DNA from: Balanoglossus misakiensis
Taxonomy: Eukaryota; Hemichordata
Direction of reading: 5' to 3'
Length of the DNA stretch: 64,000 nt
Assembly (NCBI GenBank): GCA_040954595.2
Contig: CM082596.2
Location: 5,394,001 to 5,458,000, forward strand
The position numbers and the translations under genes are program-made. The notes under the pieces were generated by a model, which had not been told where the DNA came from, searched no databases, and saw only the letters and a list, made by a program, of their open reading frames with translations. How positions within the stretch are numbered: the stretch's first letter is position 1; each line of letters starts with the position of its first letter. This document shows positions 31,421 to 46,400 of this stretch, piece by piece.

Positions 31421-34400
31421 GTGAGTGCATGCACAGACAAAGAGATCAAGGAAACCATGTTGTCAGGGTGACCATACGTGATCTCACAATGGAGTCATCC
31501 GTGAACCCATTGGAGTCCATAGAACCTTGGTAACAGTAAAAGCCCGGGACAAATACACACTGCATGCACACTCATTAAAGACATTCACCTCTGTAGAAAC
31601 CACGGATAGATTGTTTATCACTTCCCCCCCTCATTCTGGAGGAAAATCTCCAACGTCTGCGGTAACATGTCACGTAAATTTCTTAACAAGTGCTGTTGCG
31701 TTTATGAAGACATAAACCTAACAGCATGCATGTGAAATCGTCTGACAGATAACAGATGAAAAGAAATTTGTCAGATTCGACCTTTGACAGGCGTGTGGGG
31801 GCAGCGCCCGACCCAGGCCATCAAAATCAGTCCCCCCATCAGCAAAAAACATGGATCTTTACAAGCCCAATTACAGAGAACAGGAAGTGTTTCAGTTTCC
31901 TCTTCTAATGAAATACATAGTGGGGACGGGGAGTTAACGTCATTTCCAATGAACTCAATACATCAGACGGGCAGGGCAGATCTAATCTTGTATCCATAAA
32001 TTTGCCCTGGTGTAATGAAGTCAAGTGAATTAGTTTCACAGTCATTTTGCCGGGCCATTCTTCATGATTTGCCGGCCGAGGGGTTTAACCGTGATGTACC
32101 AGATAATGGACCAGCGGCTGATATAAAACACCCACGTACTTACTGACTTTATACTCAGTTTTGCAACAGTTTCTGGTTTAAGCCGTTTGCCACTAAATTA
32201 TTGTATTGTGCCACTAACTGTGTGTGTGTGTGTGTGTGTGTGTGGGGGGGGGGGGGGACTCTTCCTATCCTTCCAGGAATCGGCTACCCAACCCTGGGAT
32301 GAAGTCTTCATTTTATTGCATACCTTTGGATGCCTTATAGATCAATGGCAATTCATGATAACGATATTACCCGTGTGCTCTCTCCAATCCCATTTTGTCG
32401 ACAAAAAGTCATACATGTATTACCCGAGCTTGATCGACTGATGGATGAATTGATTGGCGGATATTGTGCGTGTACAAATGTATCTATCCATGTTTGTTTG
32501 TTTTAATAAGTTAAGAGGCTGGAGCACGAACAACAGACTCTGACATTGCATATGTAATTTGTTCATGATGAAATGTCATCCCTGCTCTGATGAAGATGTT
32601 ACAGAGATACATGTGGCCTATCCAGGGAAAATCTACATTTCACTCACGGTTCAAATTACATGGGCAAGTGAAAGAGATATATCTGTCCCAGGAACAGCCT
32701 ATTAATTCCTCGTAGCATTTCCTTTCACAGTTTCTACCACAAATAAATAGAAAAAAAAACTGAGCATAAAACAACAGCGCATGCCTGAAAGGGCATATTT
32801 CTTCTGAAACGTTTCCTATATCTGCGCAGACCTGAGCTTTGTGTGCAAATTAGACAAAGTATAGCTGACAGCAGAATCCTGTGAAACAAAACAAGATGTG
32901 TGACACTCGTTCATCATCCCCCCCCTCTCTAGTAATCAACAGAAGTTTAGACCCCCTGGGTAAACCAGGGTAACAACTCATGTCCATTCAGATGAACAGC
33001 TGAATACTAAACAGAATGGCTTGTCTCAGTTGAAATTCAGTCGACGGTTTTGAGTGACCTGCATGCAGGAAGTAGGAGGCACAATGCGTGTGAATCCTTG
33101 AAAAAATCATTTAACCTGGCCCAGGGGCTTCCTTGCCTTCCCTGGGAATTTGCAATTTGAAAGGGTAGGCTGGAATATTCAAACCTGGAGTACAGCTAAA
33201 ACCGCTCTTAAGTGGGCGAGAAATCTCTGATTGAGTTGCTGTATCTGCTCTCTGGGAAAAAATGATGCAGTTACGGGCTTTTCTTGTAAGACAAATCATC
33301 TATGAAACGTAACAAGAATGAGACATATTTTGAAATTTGATTCATAATAATGTTATAATCTAAGAATGAATGATGTCCTGTACTATTAATAATTTTAAAA
33401 TCAAAATGGCTGATATTATGCAGCAAACATCCCTATGCTGTACCCTGGTTACGTTATGATTCTGCTGGTACCCGGTATAATGATCATCACCACTATCACG
33501 ATCCATGCTAAAAGTTCTGAGGATGATTAAGTTACAGCAACCAAGATGTTGTACAGTAGACATATACTTATTGAGTAATGGTTATTTTAAATGCGTTGAT
33601 CCAAGTAGGACTTTCACTGACAGTTATTTTGTGTTGTCTTTTTTTGTTTCAGACGGAAGCAGCTGATGATTGCGTTCTAGAGCAAGAAATGTCATTTATT
33701 GAACCAGAAGAGGTGAGTCAGTGTTTACCAATTTTCACTTTGATCTGATGGAGACAGGTTGACAACTGGAATCTGCTGACTGGAGAATGCATGTAACTGC
33801 AGGCACAACTCAGAAAACAGACAGAAATGGAGGTTACTTAAAATGGTTATTTTGCAGCATTTTTGCGATTCCCAACCGTGCACAGTCAGCCATACAACAG
33901 GGCAAGTTCATCAACACAGCGGTTCGTCCTCTGCAAAGTGAACCAGCAAGCTATAGGACAAGGATGGATAACTTTTTTTCCTCTGAGGTACACACTATAC
34001 AGTGTAGATGCTACCACTTAGAGGATTATGTAAAACTGCATTTCACGATGCTACTCCAAAAATCTGCAGAGTTAGAAATCTCTCTTAAAAGTCACTGCAA
34101 ATCCGTTTCAATTTCAGCCTTACACTGGTCTAAGACCCCAGGATCTACAGGAAGCCAAAGATCAATTGTTGGTAGAGACGTCCGACATGCTACGAGTGCC
34201 TTTATTTACTGCTGAAGCCTTACTCAGAAATCATGGTGAGTGGCAGCAACTGTTACCAGTAGCTGGCAAAAGTCGCACTTCACATGAACAAATTTTACCA
34301 GCAGTAAATATATTGAAGGATGTACAATGTGCTATGAGAACAACAAATTTGTGTCTCCCCAAAGGGTAACTTACAGTGGGAATTACAGTGGGAGTTCTGT

Positions 34401-37400
34401 CTCAGTCAGGCAAATTTGCATTGTTTCCGTGGTAGTCACCATCTCAATTTGATGTCGTTCGGCAGCCATTTTGTCTCAAATTCTAGGCAAAATGGCTACC
34501 ACATACTGGGACCCTATTTGTTAGCACAGCACAGCACAACCAGCAGTAGATTTGGCCCTTCTGACTGGTTTTCCACTTTGACCTTACAGAGTGGTCAAGA
34601 GAGAATCTACTGGAGTCTTGGATGAAAGACCCTGTTGCTTGCTGCGATTCGGCCGGTGCCAAGCCACCTACGGACATCGCCGTGGACAACAGTGTCATGG
34701 GGTGCAGAATACGAGCATGTGACAACGGCTACACCTCGCACGAAGATATCATTGTAAGTACCAAGTGACAATTTGGACTGGCCATCAATCAATCAAACAC
34801 GATAAGCTCTGTTGATCTAACTCATTATTTCACAGCGGAGCTAAGCGCGTTTTCAATTCATCCCCAGCTAGACTATATAATGATATGAATAATTTTGAAT
34901 AGGAGGTGAAAAACTGTAATTGATTTCAAAGGGAATCGGTTGACATTGAGTTTCTCTGCTGGAGTTCTATCACATTCAAATCATCTACATTGTATCACTG
35001 TAGCCAGTATACAAGGCGTGATGGTGATTTGACTTGCAGAGACAGAAACCGCAAGGAAAGAAATGCTGATATGATTAAAATAAAAAAGCTGACATCAGTC
35101 TTGAATACCTAAACAAGATTTTACAGAGCTTTGACTTTTGAAGTAGCTTGCTATTCTTGAATGAGTACAATAATCCATGTATAAGTTGAATACCTGCATC
35201 CAATGTGTAGTGTCTATCACATTTGATTGCCTTGAATAAGCAAATGATTAACGTCATGAAATCAACTCTCCCCAGTATTGCCAGATGATCTCTGAAAATT
35301 GTCGTCCCTAGTGGACGTCGTCTTTCTCATTGGTGACGCGCTGGGCGAGAATCGCGGTGTCACTGGGTTTTATAACGATGTCTCGGGAGACGGTTTTCCT
35401 AGAAAGGCGTGACGCATTAAATTTGTCTGATCAAGTGAGGAGTTCGCGCTCAGAAATTGTCCTTTCATGAAAAGGATTCACGGTACTCGCTCCTAGTGAC
35501 TGAATGAATTCTCGGAAAAGCCCTGAGAGAACTTGATGTTGTATTGCATTTCGAAACAATGAACTCAATTAATGTTAGCCAAAGTAACACTTTCAGTTTT
35601 TGTAAGTTTTATATTTTCTTGTGATCTCACGTTAGTAAATTGAATAATTTGCAAATTATATTGAAGTGAAATAACAAAAATCAAAAGAAAAATACCTGTG
35701 CTTCACACTATTTTTTTCATTAAATTTGCACCAAGTGGGCATACTTTTCCATTGTCAACATTTCTTGATAATTTTTTTTTTTTGCAAAGAATTAATGATT
35801 ACCGTAGTTTTGCGAATGACAAGTTGACTGGCACTGAAAGGATTAAGAATGGACATATCAAGGCAGAAGCATTGGATCAGCTGCACTTTCCCACTGTCGC
35901 CATCTTGTCAACACAAGCCTTCTTTCTTTGAGGTCTCCCAGACTGTTCTGAACTGGAGACATGTTATTCGATCGTAATTAAAAGACTCGGTTGAATAGGA
36001 AAGCTGTCACACCTGCAGGTATGGCGCTGTGCTGTGAATTTTCACAGCAGTGCAAGCCGCGGCCTGTCTGTCAAGCATTGGAGGGAGATTAATAGTGCAT
36101 TACCTTTTTGTGTATGATAAATTCCCTTCACCTTTTCTCTAACGATAATAATTTTGCGTCACCTTCATGGGAAGGTGGCAAGCACTTTCTCCCTTATTGA
36201 GGCATCATGGATGAAATATTATAACTAGAATCAGCCGGGCTTTTCTGACAAATATTCTTGCAACACCCTGCCTACTATTAACACTGCATGTCTGTCAATA
36301 TCGTATGTCCACAGCGTTGTCTGTGATTCTATACTCTCACTCTTTTCCCTGCGTAACTCAATCAATGGCAGACTTGTACTTTCTGTTGACAGTCTGACGA
36401 ATCATTAAAAAAAAACATCGCCTGATATTTACCTCCAATCCCGGGAGTAGAAAAAATTCCACTCCTTGGTGGAGCATGCATGTATCTTAACAGCGAGTCC
36501 CCCCTTTTTTTACCAAATCCATGTAATTTTCGTGTCCCTAAAGTCACGTTCATGTAATGGAATCATTACTTGAACAAACCGTTCCTAACAGTGCCCTGCA
36601 GTCTCTGCTTACAGTGTGTTCTGTGCCCTGTTCTCCTCCATCACGCTAACCTGCATCATTTCTCATACTTAGAAGAAAATCGCAAGATTAATATACAAAA
36701 CGTAATTCCTCCTGGACATCGCTGATTTACTCGTCCTTGACAAAATCCCCATCAATCTTCTTATATTTTTTTTTTCATTTTTACCATGTAGTCATTATGA
36801 GACAACCATTCAAGCTTTCTATAAGTACAAGTAGATCAGTGACATAAATTCTTTCTGTTAGCAGACACATATTATCAATGAAGGCCTTATTGGATACAAG
36901 GAAGCTCACATCATAGAAAAAAAGACGTTTTGTTGATTTTCATCTCTAACTATTGATACACATATTAAATTTCACATATGTTACTTTCATAATATCAATA
37001 CTCATTTCATTACATTTTTAGATCTCAGTGGATCATTATATAACAAGAAACAGAAATATTCTATCTATCTACAAAAGTGTTCAATGAAATACCGTACCAT
37101 TATGTTTATCTGAAATTTGCCAAAAAAGACAGGTTTACCATCAGATATGACATAGCTGTCATGCCAAGTATTAACACAGAGAAGTGAGAATGAAAAACTA
37201 AGATTTACCATGAAATTTGGCAACATTCATACATGTAGCTGTCATGCAAAGCATTATCATACGGAAGCAAAGGGAAGAAAAGTGGCATGTGCTTCCAGAT
37301 ATACGAGAGACAAGTCGCCACTGATGCATGTATATGTTTGTATAACCCTGCTGGCTGTTTCGTCTTTCACTTCAGTGTAATCCCCACTTTTCATTTAGCT

Positions 37401-40400
37401 AGAACCGCTCGGGGAAAAATTGTCAGTCGTCACATCCAGATGCCGTCATCATTTGAAAAAAAAAAAAAAAAACGTGCGAGAAGATGACTTCTGCATCGGT
37501 TCAGCAGTATACAATGTATACTATTACTTCTTCCAAATCCCTCCAACACACGCACACACACACATACATGTATAACCCCTTCTGTTGTCTCGCGTCAGCT
37601 CAGTGATTTATTTGAACACCAGGCATGCCGATACATATACTTCTTGCATCAGTACCGCGCTGTGCATGCGCCATACTAGAGATTTCATGAATAGACTCTG
37701 GAGTGTTCATCATGTTTGACAAATGGCTAATTATTTCTATTCACCACGTAGTCCGTACGGCACTGATGGAGTTGTGTTTATACAAGTTTGGATGTTGTGA
37801 ATCAAAAAAGTGCATTTTTTCACAAACTTAAATAATGCTCGATTTCCATCTACAGAGTGTAAGCAAAGTTATATAGTCACTGCATATTTGTGCTAAGTGT
37901 TTCATCTGTCGACCACCTTTGACATTTGGGCAAAAAACACTTTCCATTACTGTGAATTACCCAGTCCCATCAATCTCAGAGCTTTACCTAGAATTGCCGT
38001 CTACATTATCCTAACATGCCCACATTAGACCAAATTTTACTAGCTGTCGTGCGACGCGCACAGGTAATAACGACTCCCCAATCTCTGTCCAAAATGGAAA
38101 ATAAAACCGTCTGACTAGCTAATAAGGGTCGGTGCAATTGAATTAAGATGACAATGAATCCAGCGAGGCTGTTTCTCAAAGCTCCAATGAATAATTTTTT
38201 TGCCTCGCCTATAAAAGATATATTCAGCTGGATGTAATTGAGTTTGCACAGTCTGACATTACAAAAAAATGGCAGAATTGGAAAAACGTTGCAGACTTTT
38301 ACTGTCCAATTTTAATCGCAGTCTGAGAACAGAGCTATCACGTTTATGATGCTCATATTTTACAATCAGTGGCGACATGGGAGTGTTTGAAATCATACTT
38401 CATACAGACATTTCACGTGGGTTTCTCTATAATGTTCTAAGTGCTCTCGGGTCATTTCCATCATCAGAATTATAGTATTCAACTAAATTAGAGATTATAT
38501 ATCATGTTAGATTAAAAGCTGTTTGCAACCCACGCATGGTTTTTAATAGAGTGCACTTTAGTTTTGTCTGGCTTTGCTGTATCATTTCCAAAATGAGGGA
38601 AAAGTCTATCAGCTGAGAGCAGGTAATAGTATTTCATTTGAGAACCCACGTGCATTAATTTAATCAAATCTGTGCTTTGGTTAAAAAGACATGCGAAGTT
38701 CCATGACTTTAATACTTGTTCTCCGAAAATTTGGAAAACTCTCTGCTGAGTTTAACACTTTCATCACCATTGCATGATCCAAATACAGGAGGGAGAGAAG
38801 AATTATGAAACTACCACAGAACTACCCATATTCTCCTCGTTACCTAATTAACAATAATTTCATGGGGGTTGGGATTATGAAACAAGAGAAACCAACCATG
38901 CACTACCCAATCTTTGTATCATATTCCTCTCATTTGGTAATTGACAATAATTTCAGAACACTATAAGCGCCGTCTCAGTCAGATTTGATGGCACTGAATT
39001 ATGCGGCAAGAAAATGGAAGCGGGTTATGCCCGTCGCCATGACGACAGCCGTCTAAGCGTATCCACGCAGAGAGGACTGTAAAATTGCCCTCCGTAATCA
39101 CACTTGTCTGCAGGATAAGCGAGACTCCCTGCCGGGCATTACGGATGTCACTCACTTTTTGTAATTCAGATATTTTTATTCTCTGTAAACTTTCTCCTTC
39201 AGTTCACACGCACACTCAATCTCGCGGCATTTTCTGCTTTGTACGTTTAATCCTGCTACAAAAAGGTCCGTGATCGTCCTCTTAATATTCCGCCGGAAGC
39301 ATCGCTGAAAACCGTGATTTTCAGCATAAAAGAGCTAGTTTCTATAATATCTGCTTGTTATGTTGGCATCAAGGCCATCTTGTGTTATTTCGTGTGCGAG
39401 TTTTAAAGCCTTAGAGTCTAACTTGAAGTTAGAGTTAATCATCGAGGTATAGAGAGATAGAGATATTGAACCACAATTTGAACCTGTTAGTATTTCTGCA
39501 GAAACAGAACCTGTACTCTTTGCTCGGAATTTTGCTCAATGTTAAATGGACATTGATCTCACCATACCTGTTGTAAATTAGAGGTGACTGTACAGTGTCC
39601 ATCAAAAGAGCTAAACTAGGCTTGAAATACAGACCCATAAAAGGCCTAACACTGGCAATATCATGACTCACCTAACAGTAACAGCCCTGAATAAGGTATA
39701 CGCGCACGCCACATTATATTGACTTCAATCTGGTGTGCTGTGCTGATAAAATCAACAGATTCCGAATTCTTTTGAAAGGAGAGAGCCTCCGTGATTATCC
39801 AGTGTTGTTGCGTCTGCTCTGCAGAAATTACTTTAATTATGTCACATTAAAGTTGGATGATTGCATCTCGCTTTTATTTCGTCAAGGCTGAAAGGTTTAT
39901 GTGAGCGAAATCAATCTGGCCTCAGGTTTTTTTTTTTGCGTTTAGTCCAGTGTGTGGCGAGTGGGGGTATCAAATAAGCATTGATTTGGTATTAAATTAC
40001 CTCAATTTAATTTCACTCTACCCATATTTTCACCATATTCGTTTCGATTAAATTTGCAAATCGGGTCATCGGATCGAGCTTATTCTAAAATCGATTTTCA
40101 CGTTTTCTGTCACACAAATACAAAATATGTTGAAATCATTTGAGTAGATGTGATATTGTCACTATTTTTTAAACTGATTGCAAACGCAATTCAATTTTGT
40201 AAACATCTCGCTGGAGGTTCATAAGCTTTTTGGTGCATATAGAGGTGTTGGCCCTAAGTAGTCTCCTGACAATAAGGTAATTATACAATTCAAATGTGAA
40301 GTGGGAAAAAGTAATGAGTTTCTCTTCTTTAGAAAGGGACTAGGTTAAGTTTGGGGTCATTACGACAAAATACACTATTACCGGAATTCAGCCAAACATC

Positions 40401-43400
40401 TGTGGTTTTGCGTTGCACCAATCAGAGGGAGAAAGTGCTTCCTGCCTGCATTCAATCGTTCATCTGTGATTTGATTCTGTTGATGTAATGGATGCTGGGT
40501 TTGAATGCCCAATCAGAGAAGGGTGGGCCGTTTCTTCAGCAATTGTACACAACTCTGACAGTCAGTGACATTGATTCTGGGACAATGGCGCAAGATCCAA
40601 CCTCAGGTTCAAGCTTGAATCTGGGACAGATTTACTAAATGCAGTAGACAGAACAGTCATGTACAGCTGTATTTTCCAGTACTTTCCAAGAAACACTTAA
40701 ACCCTATGAATGCCACTGTTTTCCACATCAAAATGTGGTGCAATATTTTTTTTCTCATTTTCACACATTTTGCTCCATTTCCCCCCTATTTTTAGACCAA
40801 ATGGACATAATTTTCTATTGTCTGCAGGATTTGATCAAAACGTGAGAAAAAACGAGGAAAAAGACACGATGGTTAATTTTTCGAACGATGACGACAAGTC
40901 GACTATGGCGTTGAAAGGGTTAACAAGCAGATGACTAAAATGCAATTGAAACATTTAATTATAGAGAAAAGATTGTCACTGTTTCCTCTAGGTTTTCATA
41001 AGCATTTATCAATCCAACTTTATTTGTCTCTGGGGAATATCCCTCTGAGTGTGTTTGTTCATGAACATTAATCTTGTGAGATATTGTTGAATTGGTGACA
41101 TACATTTACGTCCTCATTTTGTAGCAGAAGATTTATGATGCTGACATACTTTAATTTCATTTTCACGGGAATTTACTTGTGAGGCAAAAGACATTTGATT
41201 TTCAGTTATCTCATTCGTGGGAAGCTGAATTATTTATTCTCAGAGAAGGTGTGGATATCACCAATTTTAACAAATTTTCATTGCCCCTTCCCCCGCTAGT
41301 ATTTGTTGCGAACCTGTAGTTTTGTATGGTTCAATTGGACTTGTAGACAGTGAAACGGGTGAGGGAACATGCATACATCTTACATACAGCTGAAGTGAAC
41401 AGTGCCATCACAAGACTTGAATTGCCACAATCTATCTGATTTCACATTTAGTCATCTGTTATATTTACTTGTACTCTATGTGTCTTGATGGATAGGTAGT
41501 AATTTGTACAAGTTAATTTAACTGTTATTATTCACTTGATGTATTCATTTCATCATATGAAATTCTGTAGTGCTTGTAAACTGGAATCAATCACATTTGT
41601 AAAAGGTTTGATTATCTCTGTATGGGTAGTACCTATCCATACAGAAATTTCTCAGAAGATTAAATTCAGAAAATACATGTGATTGATGTTTAAAACAAGA
41701 CAAGCGGAAATTGAGCCAGTATTGTCGTTGTGTCTACAGCCTATGTTTCTGACGTGTCTCTTCAGGCGACAGTTATATCCTCATATATTTTTCATTAGGA
41801 TCCATATTGCTATCCCGGCCCTTGCTGGGAGAATAAAACGACCCCATTCAGAGTTGATGCCAACTGTATATACTCGCAACTGCGGTGGCAGAGTCGGGCT
41901 GTTCTCAGTGATTGAATCAACGTTTGTCCGAATACGCCATTTCTCTGCGACGGTGCGTCGCGTGCACGCAGTGAATCGAACACACAGTCGCAGTTCCCAG
42001 ACTGACACTGGGCGAGTTGCTATGGAAACGCAAATCACCCCTGGATGCTTGTCTGTGAAATCCTGCATAGACACCCGCATCCCAAGCCCCCATGAATGAT
42101 GAATTGATGGACTTTAATTCTCTCATATTCGCCTGTCATCACAGATTTGTCGGAAATTTGAAACCTGAGATGCCATCTGAAAGAGCCTTTACCAAAACTA
42201 ATACTACCATCGTGCACCTCCAGGAAACGCAGAAATTCACGCCAGACTACTCAACAGCATTATCAAGAGCCTAACTCCGATAACCGATCGCTTTACCAGC
42301 GCTTAGCAACTCATTCTCAGTGCGCGTGGGACTCAGAGTTTTTTGTTTCCACTGCAGTGAATTTTAATTTGATTCAGATCAGAACAACCAGCAGATAATG
42401 GCTGAGTGTACAGGCCATTGTAACTCAGCTTACAGCTCTTTACTCCAGAATCTCGCCAGGCACGCAATTCCAGTGAAGCCTGTTAGCAGTGCACGTTAGA
42501 TTTTCAAATTAGAACGTAGATTCGCCCCACAGACAAACATGACCAGTGGCATCCCATTGAAGTCAATCACAGACAGTGATCTTCAACTGATTCAGGCAAG
42601 GTTGTAGTCAAGGCTAGGGTATTATTGATGCTATCTCCAGATGATTGCATTAAGATTACAGCAGAGGTAGAGTTACTTACGTTGATATCCCCCCACCTTG
42701 ACTGTATAATCTCGCCCCTAACATTTTGAAGTTTACCTTCTCTCATTGACGTCAAGGGGAGGCCACAGTGTTATACTTCTCCCCTGTTGGGTGCATTGAT
42801 GTTCAATTTGAAAATTAAACGTGGGCTATTAGACAGTGGTGAGGATTCACTGGGACACCTGGTTAGATTCTAGACTAGCTCTTCTTCCTATGCAGTTCAA
42901 TATGCTGATAGGAAAAAGTTCGTGTGAACTCGTAAGGTGTCTGATTGCATTTGACGTGTGATTACATTTTATGTGGGAGGGTTCGATGATTTGAGTTTAG
43001 ACAGGTGGTTGCTGTGAAATACATGTATGAGAAGGATTTTGCTTCTCATCATGTTGTCCAAAGCTCATTTTGTGCTTTATCCGATATATACAGACTTAGC
43101 AAATGAAAAATGCTGAATCCGATACAGACTTGCATATAAAGAGATATTGACATTTTGTATCACCATTTTCTTCATCTTTTTTTCCCCGACAGTGTGATAT
43201 TTGTGCTGGGAATATCTCCAGGTCCGAAGACCCGGTGGACATGCCGTGCAATCATCAGTTTTGCCGACTGTGCTGGGAAAGGTGAGTGATGTATCCATGA
43301 ATTGGCTCCTTGTGCTAGAGACTGCGGTCTGCACAGGTGTTAGATTTCTGTGACTGTGGGATAAAACGCCACGGTTGATTTGGTGCACGTCATCCCTGTC

Positions 43401-46400
43401 TGCACTGTTCACATCACAGATTACTCTGTGGTTATCACGTTACACACGGATCATCAACTTACATGTACATGTGTCTACTGAGGAAGACAAAGAATAACAT
43501 ACATATATGGGCTCTTTTTCAGTTTCTATCCCCTGTGTGTTCTCTGCACATAATATTGAGCATCATGTTCCGTAGTCAAGACTTGGAGAACAAGTCAAGT
43601 GTCTCATTGATTTAAAAAATCACTTCAGACGTCTGACATCTGTACATTCTGTGACGCATTCTTAAGACAAAAATTATGCATGTATCTATTCTCAAGTTTT
43701 TAGTCCTAAATTGCGTGTGTATTTTCACAGCTATCTCACTGGCAAGATCCAAGATGGCGATGCTCACAATATTCTCTGCCCGGCTTATGACTGCACGAAG
43801 CTGGTTCCCCTGGAAACCATTGAAAACTTGGTGTCTAGAGACATGGCCAGGAGATACCTGCAGTTTGACATCAAGGTAAACATGGACTTTTTCGTGTTAT
43901 GTCATATGCATGTATACTGGTCACAGTATTATTGACAAACACATACAATGTACTAACCCTAACTTGAATACAGTTTTCAAACAATAACAATGTTGATTGT
44001 GAAATATGATTGTGGACACATGGACAATGTTGAGAAGTATGCATTTACCCTAGCTCAGGGTGCCAAACAAGAAACCACGTCTGATACACAGAATAAAAAT
44101 ATGGACGAAATAGCCAAATGTTGCGGATAACTGAGCTTTAAAAGATATCAACCTATACTGTTCAATTGCTCTGTGGAGAACTCTGTAAGATGGTAAAAGT
44201 TGCAAGAAATGACAGCGGTTATTACACCAAGAATGCTCAGAGCTTCTCCACCATAGAACACATTAAATACAGCATTAATATCTACTCTTTTAATATTTTA
44301 TTAATGTGTGGTGTTCCCCTTTATGAACTATGAGTTTTACAGTTTTACGAGTTTGTACAATTTCATGACTGTGCCAATAACAGGAAATGGCTGCCAGAGC
44401 AATAAACTTGAGAAGCGACTCCATAAATTACAATAACAAACCTGTAAAATTTACAGCCTGGATGATATTATTTTGACATTTAAAGGAATTGAAGAAGGAT
44501 GTAATTTCATGTTTTATACCTTGGACTCAGCCACCTGTGAAAATGAAAGGGAAACTCCTAAAAACACGGAATGTGCCAAGTGTCGTTTTTTTGTGGCCAG
44601 TTTTTCATGGAGACATCTGTGCAGATGCTTTTATATCTGTTAGATTTGAATACAACAACATGGGGATGTGTTTGATAGAGTGTTAAGAAATAGACCAAAA
44701 ATGTAATTTGTATTAATGGCATTTATCCTTCCTTCCTTCCTTCCAGGCGTTTGTTGAGAGCAATCCACATATCAAGTGGTGTATCTTTCCCGGGTGCGGC
44801 CGCGCCGTCAAGTACCCAGAGGGGGAAGCCACAGCAAGGGGAATGGCCAGCAATTACACTGCACCCCCTCCGACATCAAAGTCGGTGGACTGTGGTAGCG
44901 GTCATTTCTTCTGCTGGTAAGTATCGATGACATCATGTATACTGTAAAACCGGTTATTTTCGCGAGCGATAAATTTACGCGAAATAATCTTGATGCACTG
45001 ATTAATTTTGCAATGATTGTTCATGTGATCAATTGCTGTAGTAACCATTTTTGATGGTATAATTTTCTGGATATATCTATATTTATTGATATCTTTATGT
45101 TTTGTTTTAACGTCTACACCAGGAATTGCCTTGGGGAAGCACACGAGCCTTGCAGCTGTGAAAACCTGAAAGTATGGCACGAGAAAATCGCAGAAATAAA
45201 ACCAGAAGAATGTAAGTTTATTTTTTCTGTGAATTTTTTAATTATTGTGTTTTGAAGGCTAGGAAGAGGATGAGAAGTCAAGATGATATTTTTTCTCTGT
45301 GATCATTTGTCAACAATATGACACTGCACACAATTCAAAGCATGATCATGATCATCTTTTGAGTGTGTGGTCTATGGCCATATGGGTGAGTTCATGCAAG
45401 CTGTGTATCCCTTGCAGTGACCAACACCACCAAAGACTCAGAATCAGCAGCCAATTTCCTGTGGTTGGTGACCAACTCCAAACCATGTCCGAAGTGTACC
45501 TCGCCCATACAGAAGAACGAAGGCTGCAATCACATGAAATGCACAAAGGTAAGTCATAAAAGTGTGCATTATCTCTCCGTTGTCTATGCCAAGTATGTTT
45601 GTGATTGGCTGATTCAAATGTGGAATATACATGTATCATTGATGATTGGCTGATTCAAATATAGAAATATATCGTTGACCAATCAGAAAACGGTCTGGTT
45701 GGTTACATGTGATGTCATAATTTTTTCAGGCCTATTGGGCTATAATTCAACTGAAATATCTTCACCACCCACTCGGCAGAAACTATGCATTGGAGAGAGG
45801 GTTCATCAATGTTGATCTCGTATATCTGAACCTGCTTTGTGTAGATTGAATACTGACGTGTTTTTTGGGGGGATTGAATTTCAGTGCAAGTATGATTTCT
45901 GCTGGGTTTGTCTTGAGCCATGGAACAAGCATGGATCAGCCACCGGGGGTTACTTCAGGTGCAATAGATACGAGGCTGTGCAGAAGGCAGATGAAAAGTC
46001 GGGTGTTGTCATACAGGAGGTGAGAATAGTTAATTGTACAGTGAAACCTGTGTTAGTGGCCACCTCTATATAGTGGCCACTTTGTTACAGTCCCTGTGCA
46101 ATTTACATGTACAGTCTTAGTGGCCACCTCTATATAGTGGCCACTTTGTTACAGTCCCTGTGCAATTTACATGTACAGTCTTAGTGGCCACCTCTATATA
46201 GTGGCCACTTTGTTACAGTCCCTATGCATGTACTGTCTATAAAGGCTCATTTAGAAATGTCCTGGCTGTCTGTCCTTGTCAGGAATGTGATAATCATATT
46301 TAGCTAGAAAAAGATGATCCTTTGGTGATAATTACTTCTCCTCAAACTGCAGGCTGAAGAGAAGAACAAGAAAATGCAAGAATTGAACAAATTTGTTCAT

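Noticed and set aside
32219-32257. (GT)n-G run as a regulatory element
   Set aside because: Plain microsatellite with no supporting context.
41683-42274. Overlapping open frames of 99-138 residues on both strands in ANKIB1 intron 7
   Set aside because: No domain, no splice context and similar open length on both strands; explained by locally higher GC. Kept only as a possible regulatory island.
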